NCBI GenBank assembly: GCA_046316615.1
Contig: JBKDAN010000053.1
Span: 161,295-225,294 of the forward strand
Direction of reading: 5' to 3'
Length of the DNA: 64,000 nt
From: BJHL01 sp040378885
GTDB taxonomy: Bacteria; Planctomycetota; Phycisphaerae; Phycisphaerales; UBA1924
The notes below the pieces were generated by a model. The model searched no databases, was not told where the DNA came from, and worked only from the letters and a program-made list of their open reading frames with translations. Both the position numbers and the translations under genes were made by a program. How positions within the stretch are numbered: position 1 is the stretch's first letter; each line of letters begins with the position of its first letter. Below are positions 9,620 through 16,187 of this stretch, one piece after another.

Positions 9620-10588
9620 TCAATGAGCTTGTTCGCGCATCCAGCCCCACTGCTTTGCCAAGCCTTCGGCGAAGGTGGTGCGTGGCGCGTAGTTGAGTTC
9701 TCGCTGGCTGCGCGAGATGTCGGCGCAGGTCAGTTCGACGTCGCCGGGTTGCATGGGCTTGTGGTCGATCTTGGCGGCGGTGCCAACGACGTGTTCAATC
9801 GCGGTGATCATGTCGCGCAGGCTGACGGGCTTGTTGTTGCCCAGGTTCCACACACGGAAGCCATGAGCGGGGATGGCGTCGTAGGCGCTCAGCACACCTT
9901 GCACGATGTCGTCGACGAAGGTGTAGTCGCGGGCGGTCGTGCCGTCGCCGAACATGGCGATGGGTTGACCCTTGCTGATGCGCTGCATGAACCCGCTGAT
10001 GGCCAAGTCAGGACGTTGGCGCGGGCCAAAGACCGTGAAGAAGCGGAGGCACGCGACCGGCTGTTTGGTCAGATGCACGTGAGTGTGCGCCAAAAGCTCG
10101 CACGCCCGCTTGCTTGCGGCGTATGGACTGATGGGCGTGCTGACATCCAACTCTTCACTGAACGGCGAGACTTTGCAATTGCCGTAGACGCTGCTTGACG
10201 AAGCGACCACGACACGCGAGCAGCCAACGCGGTGCGCGTTCGTGAGCACACGGGCTGTACCGGTGACGTTGGTGTGCATGTAGCCGGCAGGATCAGCGAT
10301 GCTGGGGCGCACGCCGGCCTTGCCAGCGAGGTGAATCACGCCGACGGGCTTGTGTTCATCGAACGCGCGTTGCATCGCGGCGTCGTCGCAGATGTCGATT
10401 TCGAGCAGAGGCCACCGATCACCCAGGCCGACCTCGTGTGCGTTGCGCAGCTTGATCGCACGTTCGTAGTAGGGATCGAAGTTGTCAAGACCGACGATGG
10501 GCACGCCGCGCCGGGCTAACGCCGCGACAACATGCGAGCCAATGAAGCCCGCAGCGCCGGTGACCAAGATGGGACCGCTGGCGGTCAT
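9620..10588 (-). CDS. NAD-dependent sugar-nucleotide epimerase, UDP-glucuronate 4-epimerase type
   Basis: 322-residue extended short-chain dehydrogenase. The N-terminal Rossmann motif GAAGFIGSHV, the LDNFDPYYERAIK stretch, the SSSSVYG strand and the catalytic Y-x3-K pair in SPYAASK are all visible, as is the RFFTVFGPRQRPDLA segment. The DNFDPYY and FFTVFGPRQRPD signatures favour UDP-glucuronate/UDP-galacturonate interconversion over UDP-glucose 4-epimerases of the GalE type. The product would feed uronic acid into surface polysaccharide, consistent with the glycosyltransferase locus to the left. It converges on the preceding gene and has an unusual hairpin-rich leader on its 5' side (10589-10800). 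Alternative reading: another nucleotide-sugar epimerase or dehydratase of the same superfamily. Confidence 0.85.
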   Translation of the reverse strand: MTASGPILVTGAAGFIGSHVVAALARRGVPIVGLDNFDPYYERAIKLRNAHEVGLGDRWPLLEIDICDDAAMQRAFDEHKPVGVIHLAGKAGVRPSIADPAGYMHTNVTGTARVLTNAHRVGCSRVVVASSSSVYGNCKVSPFSEELDVSTPISPYAASKRACELLAHTHVHLTKQPVACLRFFTVFGPRQRPDLAISGFMQRISKGQPIAMFGDGTTARDYTFVDDIVQGVLSAYDAIPAHGFRVWNLGNNKPVSLRDMITAIEHVVGTAAKIDHKPMQPGDVELTCADISRSQRELNYAPRTTFAEGLAKQWGWMREQAH

Positions 10589-10641
10589 GCGGAATCGTTG
10601 GCAGGTGATTGATGGGCGGATAACCGGTTGGACAAAAGTCG

Positions 10642-10674
10642 GATGATTCCAGCGTCCGAAAAGCTGGAATCATC
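10642..10674 (-). repeat. 12-bp perfect inverted repeat in the epimerase leader
   Basis: Arms GATGATTCCAGC and GCTGGAATCATC are separated by nine bases and lie about 55-85 bases upstream of the epimerase ATG. This could be an RNA hairpin or a protein-binding operator. Confidence 0.6.
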
Positions 10675-10714
10675 GGATTGTCCGAGAAAAACGTGTCTGG
10701 TGCAAAAACAAGCA

Positions 10715-10739
10715 GGGCACCATCTGGTAGACGGTGCCC
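10715..10739 (-). terminator. Terminator- or attenuator-like hairpin on the minus strand
   Basis: Stem GGGCACC / GGTGCCC is extended inward by TCT/AGA. On the minus strand it is followed by a T-rich tract (TGCTTGTTTTTG). No minus-strand gene ends nearby, so a leader attenuator for the epimerase gene is more likely than a gene terminator. Confidence 0.5.
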
Positions 10740-11109
10740 CGCTGGAGGAGAGAGAGATCAAGGTAGTGTACAGGTCATCGGAGTTCGTGTTCGGATTCCC
10801 CGCAAATTTCGGTTCAGAATTCACAAATGCTCTTGACTTTTACAAAAACGGGTGACGTTCGTGGCCTTTGTTCCTATCAAAGCACAAACAAAAACTGGCG
10901 ATGTGTTGTTGGTTTTGCGCCGCCAAAAAAAGCGGAAGGCTGGGCACAGAGCACCAGCCTCCACGCTATCGGGGGCACGTTGTCGATGAGGCACCGATGG
11001 GTGCCAATGGGGTTAACGATCATGCGAGATTGGTATTGCAGAGGGAGCAAAAATTTACAGGTTGCTCGCTAATCACATGCGGATCAATAACTTAACCCTG
11101 TGGCACCCA

Positions 11110-11140
11110 AAGAAAAAGCCCCGGTGTTGACCGGGGCTTT
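11110..11140 (-). terminator. Rho-independent terminator
   Basis: Stem AAAGCCCCGGT / ACCGGGGCTTT with a four-base loop, followed on the minus strand by T-rich sequence. It lies 25 bases after the stop of the 11165-12025 gene. Confidence 0.85.
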
Positions 11141-11164
11141 GTGCGTTCTGCACTCGGGATTGCG

Positions 11165-12025
11165 TTACTTGGGCTGGCGTTCGCCCTTGCCGCGGCCGCG
11201 CTGGCCGCCTTCAACGCCGCGTTCCTTCATCTTCTCGCGGATGAACTCGCGACGTTCTTCGGGCGACATGCCCTTGAGCTTCTCGCGTTCTTCTTCGCTG
11301 AGGTTCTTGAGGAGCTCTTCGCCGCGACCGCCGCGTTCGCCCATTTCGCCGCGACGATCCTGGGCCATCTTCTCCATGGTGACGCGGACGTGCTCCTTCT
11401 GCTGTTCCGTGAGGATGCCCATGACAGCAGTCTGCACTTCGGTGGGTTGGGGCGCGGCTTCCATGATTTCCTTCAGACGAGCGCGAGCGGCGGTGGCCTT
11501 CGCTTCGTCGATGGGCTTGTCGGCGGGCTTGTCGCTGTCCATCATGTCTTCGCCGGGCTTGCCTTCGCGGGGCGGGGGCATGTCTTCGCGGCGTTCGCCA
11601 CGCGGGCCTTCGCTGGGACCACGCAGCATTTCGTCAATGCGGCGGCGTTCGCGGGGGCCGACATCTTCACGAAGCTTGGTCACTTCTTCCTTGTTGGCTT
11701 CGCGGTAAGCCTGCACTTTGGCCTCGAAATCGCTGCGGAACGACTGAATCTTGGACTCTTGCTCAGCGGTCAGGCGCAGCTCGGCGGGAGTACTTTCGGC
11801 CTTGAGCGATTCGACGGCGCGGATGAACGCACGGGGGGCCTGCGGGCGGCCTTCGCCGCGAGGCGCACTGCCATCACCCAGCTTGCCGCGACCGCCGGGG
11901 ACGCTGTTGTCCTTGACCTTGGGTCCACCCAGGTCGTCGTCGGCCTGAGCGGCTTGCACCGTCACGAGCGAGCCGGCAAACATGGTGAGCATGAGAGAAC
12001 GAACGACGAAGCGTTGCAGTTGCAT
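11165..12025 (-). CDS. Exported Spy/CpxP-like (LTXXQ-type) charged protein
   Basis: 286 residues from ATG 12025, chosen because it gives a clean signal peptide (MQLQRFVVRSLMLTMFAGSL, ending VQAAQA); upstream in-frame codons would bury it. The mature part is highly charged and Gly/Arg/Glu-rich. It contains two LTXXQ-like helices, LTAEQESKIQSFRSDFEAKV and ILTEQQKEHVRVTMEKMAQ, each starting a predicted long helix, and ends GGQRGRGKGERQPK. LTXXQ proteins of the Spy/CpxP type are periplasmic chaperones or stress sensors, and many planctomycete versions are uncharacterised. It is monocistronic: divergent from the Mrp-like gene and ended by its own terminator. Confidence 0.62.
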   Translation of the reverse strand: MQLQRFVVRSLMLTMFAGSLVTVQAAQADDDLGGPKVKDNSVPGGRGKLGDGSAPRGEGRPQAPRAFIRAVESLKAESTPAELRLTAEQESKIQSFRSDFEAKVQAYREANKEEVTKLREDVGPRERRRIDEMLRGPSEGPRGERREDMPPPREGKPGEDMMDSDKPADKPIDEAKATAARARLKEIMEAAPQPTEVQTAVMGILTEQQKEHVRVTMEKMAQDRRGEMGERGGRGEELLKNLSEEEREKLKGMSPEERREFIREKMKERGVEGGQRGRGKGERQPK

Positions 12026-12302
12026 ATTGATCCTTGTTTCAGAGAAGGCGCACATCCGCGAATGTGCGCCAGAGTTGCGGTGAACAGAGACGACTGGAAG
12101 AGCAAGACAGTCGCGAAACCCACGTGGTTGATTCTGCCGCATCGCGTTTGCCTTCTTCATCGAGCCAAACGCGGGCAAAGGGAGCGTATTGCAGCGCGCA
12201 TGGTGAAAATCCGGGGGTTATGACCGGATAAACGGACCCTACGATTTGCTCCGTGCGACTCTGCGCGGACCCAAGACGGGTTGTCTTGCGATAGGAACGC
12301 TC

Positions 12303-13559
12303 ATGCCTCTGACCAAAGACGGAATCAAGTACACACTCGGCGCGATCTCTCACCCTGCGGGCGGGACGCTCGCCGATCACGATGCGATGCTGTGGAGCAG
12401 CGTGTGCGATACGTACGCCAGTGTGAAGCTTGAGCTGCCGGCTGGCGCGACGCGCGAGCAGTTTGACCGGGTGAGCGCGGTCGCCAAGCAATCGATGGAT
12501 GCGTACGCGCTGCGTGAAGGGACGAAGCTCGACTCGTTCATCATTGAGTACGTGGACAAGAACGGCACAGTGGTGCACACGGCACGCTTTGGCGGCATGC
12601 CTGGCGCGTCGGCCGCTTCAGCATCGCAGCCGGCGACACCGAGTGCGTCCATACAGAGTTCACCACAGGGTTCGCAGGCGCCCAAGCCTTCCGCTGCCAG
12701 CGGTCATACGCCGATTCCTGGGCTCAAGCAGCCGGAGCGTGCAGTGAACGCGCGGCACATTATCGCGGTTGGCGCGGGCAAGGGTGGCGTGGGGAAAAGC
12801 ACAGTCTCGCTGAATATCGCGGTGGGACTGGCGCGGCGCGGCTTTAGCGTGGGCCTGCTTGATGGCGATATCTACGGCCCGAGCATGCCCACCATGCTCA
12901 ACCTTGCGTCGCTCGATGCGGTCGTGCATCGTGGGATGCTTCAGCCATTTCTGACGCATGGCATCAAGGCGATGACGATTGGCAAACTTGTCGATCCTGA
13001 CAAGCCGCTGATCTGGCGCGGGCCGATGGCGCACGGGGCGTTCAAGCAATTGACGGAGCAGACCGAGTGGGGCGAGCTTGATTATCTCATCATCGACTTG
13101 CCGCCTGGCACGGGTGACGTGTCACTGACGATGGCACAGACGCTGCAACTGACGGGCGCGGTGGTGATCTGCACGCCGCAGAAGGTGGCGCAGGATGACG
13201 CGGTGCGTGCGGCAAAGATGTTCCAGCAGTTGCAGATTCCGATTCTGGGTGTGGTGGAGAACATGAGCGCGTTCATTGGCGATGACGGCAAGCAGTACGA
13301 CATCTTCGGCAAGGGCGGTGCGGAAGTGATGGCCCAGAAGCTGAACGTGCCGTTCCTCGGTGCGCTACCGATCACGATGAGCCTTCGTCGCAACAGCGAC
13401 GCAGGCGACCCCACCAGCAACTTCACGCCCGCGAAGGACGATGTGGCGGGGCAGCGGCTGACCAAGGCGTTCGAGGATCTGATTACGAATCTGGAGGGTC
13501 AAGTCGCGCTGACGAGCGTGCGGGGCGGCAGTACCAAGCCGACGCTGACGATTTCGTGA
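12303..13559 (+). CDS. Mrp/ApbC/NBP35-family P-loop ATPase, iron-sulfur carrier type
   Basis: 418 residues from ATG 12303 (preceded by AGGAACG). The first ~95 residues sit where Mrp proteins carry a MIP18-like domain but are divergent. A Ser/Pro/Ala linker follows, then the P-loop ATPase with the deviant Walker A GKGGVGKS at about residues 159-166, LLDGDIYGPSMPTML, the Walker B region LIIDLPPGTGDVSL and CTPQKVAQDDAVRA. Family members move iron-sulfur clusters to apo-proteins as dimers. Here the usual CxxC after VENMS is absent: the sequence runs VENMSAFIGDDGKQYDIFG. Cluster binding must therefore differ, or the protein works more like the HCF101-type relatives that also lack that pair. No Fe-S assembly genes are adjacent. 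Confidence 0.85.
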   Translation: MPLTKDGIKYTLGAISHPAGGTLADHDAMLWSSVCDTYASVKLELPAGATREQFDRVSAVAKQSMDAYALREGTKLDSFIIEYVDKNGTVVHTARFGGMPGASAASASQPATPSASIQSSPQGSQAPKPSAASGHTPIPGLKQPERAVNARHIIAVGAGKGGVGKSTVSLNIAVGLARRGFSVGLLDGDIYGPSMPTMLNLASLDAVVHRGMLQPFLTHGIKAMTIGKLVDPDKPLIWRGPMAHGAFKQLTEQTEWGELDYLIIDLPPGTGDVSLTMAQTLQLTGAVVICTPQKVAQDDAVRAAKMFQQLQIPILGVVENMSAFIGDDGKQYDIFGKGGAEVMAQKLNVPFLGALPITMSLRRNSDAGDPTSNFTPAKDDVAGQRLTKAFEDLITNLEGQVALTSVRGGSTKPTLTIS

Positions 13560-13692
13560 GCATGACCCAGACCATCAACCGGATTCGCGATCTGCTGCCC
13601 GGCTGACGCCACAATCCGCTTGCACTTTTCGCCGCTTTCTGGTACCTTCCGCTTTCGCGTCCACGCGGACGACGCGGTGAAGGTGGTGCACC

Positions 13693-14232
13693 ATGGCGAA
13701 GAAAGTCGCAAAGAAGAACTCGAAGACAACTTCCAAGAAGGTCCTGAAGAAGGCGCCAGCCAAGGCACCGGCAGTGAAAGCCAAAGCGAAACCAGCGGCC
13801 AAGGCTGGCGGGGGCAAACCCGCGAACGCCGGCAAACTGGTGGGCATGCACCCGATCAGCACGGGGAGCGGCGCATCGGCGGCGGAGATCGGCGCGGCGG
13901 TTGTGGCGCACCTGAACAGTGGCGCGCATGACGACGCGCCTTTGTGGAACAAGTACTGGTCGAAGGACTTTGCAAGCATTGAAGGCATTGGTGTGAATCT
14001 TGCCTGGCATGGCCGCGATGCGGTGCTTGCGAAGTGCCAGAGCTGGGTTGCTGAGAACATTGTGCACGGCTGTCGCGCCGAGGGGCCATTCGTGGGCTCC
14101 ACGGGGTTCTCCGTGCACATCACGATGGATGTCGAGGAGAAGAAAACGGGCAATCGACGCACGATGCGTGAAGTAGGCGTGTACACCGTGGAGAACGGCA
14201 AGGTGGTACGCGAAGAGTTCATGTACGCGTGA
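13693..14232 (+). CDS. SnoaL/NTF2-like protein with histone-H1-like Lys/Ala N-terminal tail
   Basis: 179 residues. Residues 2-50 are almost entirely Lys, Ala and Pro (AKKVAKKNSKTTSKKVLKKA and similar), resembling histone H1 C-terminal tails and bacterial Hc1/AlgP-type DNA-binding tails. From about residue 58 a compact alpha+beta cone fold of the SnoaL/NTF2 type follows, with WNKYWSKDFASIEG, NLAWHGRDAVLAK and a C-terminal strand GKVVREEFMYA. SnoaL-like proteins include isomerases, hydrolases and simple ligand-binding domains, so no reaction is assigned. The tail may anchor the domain to DNA or another polyanion. The next gene begins 22 bases downstream on the same strand, suggesting co-transcription. 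Confidence 0.68.
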   Translation: MAKKVAKKNSKTTSKKVLKKAPAKAPAVKAKAKPAAKAGGGKPANAGKLVGMHPISTGSGASAAEIGAAVVAHLNSGAHDDAPLWNKYWSKDFASIEGIGVNLAWHGRDAVLAKCQSWVAENIVHGCRAEGPFVGSTGFSVHITMDVEEKKTGNRRTMREVGVYTVENGKVVREEFMYA

Positions 14233-14254
14233 GCCCGGAAAGGCTCGTGGGGTC

Positions 14255-16084
14255 ATGCCGGGAATCTCGTTGCAGAACGTGCTGCTGCACGCGCAGACGC
14301 TGACAGAGGGCGGACGTATTCCGCACGCCATCAGCTATCTCCAGCAGTACCGGCGCGCGTTCGCGCTCGATCCGTACTTCAATGCGCTGCTGGGGACACT
14401 TCTGGGCGCGTCGCAGAACTTCAGCGCGGCGGCTGGTTGCCTGGAACTTGCGTGGCGCGGCGGCGCGCAGCGCAGCGACGTGCTGCTGAATCTGGCTATC
14501 TGCCTTGCGAACACGGGCCAGGCCGCTCGCGCGGAGACGCTGCTTCGTGAAGGTGTCGCGAGGTACCCCGACGTTCCGGCGTTCTCACACGAGCTGATCA
14601 CGGTGCTGCGGAAGTCGGGGCGGGTCTGTGAGGCGGCTCAGGAGGCGATGCGGCAGTGGCGTGAGCAGCCGACCAACACGGCAAAGGCGAGGCGAGCGTG
14701 CGGCGAGCTGCTGGCGTGTGCGAATGTGGACTACGCGCTTCTCGCGCTGCGCGAGATGTCTCAACACCCGGCGACGCAGCTCGAAGCGCAGTGTCACATG
14801 ATGCTGCAACTGCTGTATAGCGATCGTGTTTCGCCGCATGATCTGGTTGTCGAGCATCGGCGTGCCGCGCAGCTGCTTCAGTCGCGACTGCCGCCGCTGC
14901 GAGAACCGTTCACGAATTCGCCTGAACCTGATCGCCCGCTGCGCATCGGTTACTGCTCGCAGGATTTTCGCAATCGCAGTGCGGGGCACTTCATTGAGAG
15001 CGTGATCGCGGCGCATGATCGCGAGCGGTTCGAGGTGTACTGCTATCACCACACTATCAGTGAGGATGAGCTGACGCAGCGTCTGCGCTCGCGTGTGCAT
15101 GCATGGCGCGAGGTGCAGGGCAAGGATGACTACGCAGCGGCGAGGCTGGCCCGAGCAGACCGCATCGATCTGTGGATTGATCTCACAGGCTGGACCGGCG
15201 CGGGACGCATCGGCATCTGCGTGGCGCGTGCCGCGCCGATTCAGGCAACGTACATGGGCTATGCGTGCACGACTGGAGTTGAATCGGTATCAGCACGCTT
15301 TGTGGATGCACTGACTGATCCGCCGGGTCATGACGACTTGGCGACCGAGACGCTCCTGCGCATTGATCCGTCCTTTTTGGCTTACACGCCGCCGCACCAC
15401 ACGCCGGCGGTGCAGCAAGGGCCTGGGGCCTCTGACCCCGCGCGACCCATCACGTTCGGAAGCTTCAATACGTATCAGAAGATCTCCGCGACATGTGTTG
15501 ATCACTGGTGTGCGGTGCTCAAGGCGGTGCCGCACTCGCGGCTGCTGCTGAAGAACTCCAATCTGGAGCACGCGCAGTGTCGGGAGCGACTGCTGCAGGC
15601 GTTTGTGCAGCGCGGGATTGATGCGAAACGCATCGAACTGCGACCAGAGACAGCGGAGAAGTCGCAACACTTGGCAACGTACAACCACGTGGACATCGCG
15701 CTGGATGCGTTCCCGTATCACGGCACGACGACGACGATTGAAGCGCTGCTCATGGGTGTGCCGGTGTTGAGTGTGGTTGGCGGTGCGCACCACGCACGGG
15801 TCGGTGCGTCGCTGCTTCATGCGATCGGACAACCGGATTGGTGCACACAGAACGCAACGGAGCTGGCGCAGCGAGCGAGCGAGCTTGCGGGCGATCGGGC
15901 GCGGCTGCGCACGCTGCGTCAGGAACTGCGGGCACGGCTGCTTGCATCACCGATTTGTGATGCAAGCCGGGTCACGCGTCAGCTTGAGGCGCATTACCGG
16001 GCACTGTGGCAGGCGTGGTGCGGCGAACAGCGGAGCCGAAGTTCGGAGTCGGTTCGCACTGGCGTAGCGGCGGCGGAGGCTTGA
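14255..16084 (+). CDS. TPR protein with O-GlcNAc-transferase-like (GT41) catalytic domain
   Basis: 609 residues. About the first 220 form helical TPR-like repeats (ALLGTLLGASQNFSAAAGCL, LAICLANTGQAARAETLLRE). The rest is a SPINDLY/OGT GT41 domain: RIGYCSQDFRNRSAGHF, DLWIDLTGWT, APIQATYMGYACTTG, FGSFNTYQKIS with Lys409 at the place of the UDP-contacting lysine of OGT, then HVDIALDAFPYHGTTTT and HHARVGASLL. Members use UDP-GlcNAc (or another donor) to modify Ser/Thr or Asn of proteins. The bacterial target is unknown. No signal peptide, so probably cytoplasmic. It lies 22 bases after the SnoaL-like gene, and no close ribosome site is seen before ATG 14255. Confidence 0.85.
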   Translation: MPGISLQNVLLHAQTLTEGGRIPHAISYLQQYRRAFALDPYFNALLGTLLGASQNFSAAAGCLELAWRGGAQRSDVLLNLAICLANTGQAARAETLLREGVARYPDVPAFSHELITVLRKSGRVCEAAQEAMRQWREQPTNTAKARRACGELLACANVDYALLALREMSQHPATQLEAQCHMMLQLLYSDRVSPHDLVVEHRRAAQLLQSRLPPLREPFTNSPEPDRPLRIGYCSQDFRNRSAGHFIESVIAAHDRERFEVYCYHHTISEDELTQRLRSRVHAWREVQGKDDYAAARLARADRIDLWIDLTGWTGAGRIGICVARAAPIQATYMGYACTTGVESVSARFVDALTDPPGHDDLATETLLRIDPSFLAYTPPHHTPAVQQGPGASDPARPITFGSFNTYQKISATCVDHWCAVLKAVPHSRLLLKNSNLEHAQCRERLLQAFVQRGIDAKRIELRPETAEKSQHLATYNHVDIALDAFPYHGTTTTIEALLMGVPVLSVVGGAHHARVGASLLHAIGQPDWCTQNATELAQRASELAGDRARLRTLRQELRARLLASPICDASRVTRQLEAHYRALWQAWCGEQRSRSSESVRTGVAAAEA

Positions 16085-16187
16085 CGACGCTGGTATATTG
16101 GTTTGCCGCCGCCCTTGTCTGCTGGCGCGCCTGATCGGTTATCGGGGACTTGTTCTGTTTCGTCCAGCCACTGGATGAGGAGTTGCT

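Larger units (their letters stand above)
10589..11109. other. Non-coding interval with several inverted repeats
   Basis: No convincing gene on either strand. It is less GC-rich than the flanks and contains three inverted repeats: 10642-10674, 10715-10739 and 10937-10960. Read on the minus strand the last two are each followed by T-rich stretches. They could be attenuators in the leader of the epimerase gene or the ends of short transcripts. A TACACT element near 10770 (minus strand) is a weak -10 candidate upstream of the 10715-10739 hairpin. Confidence 0.5.
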
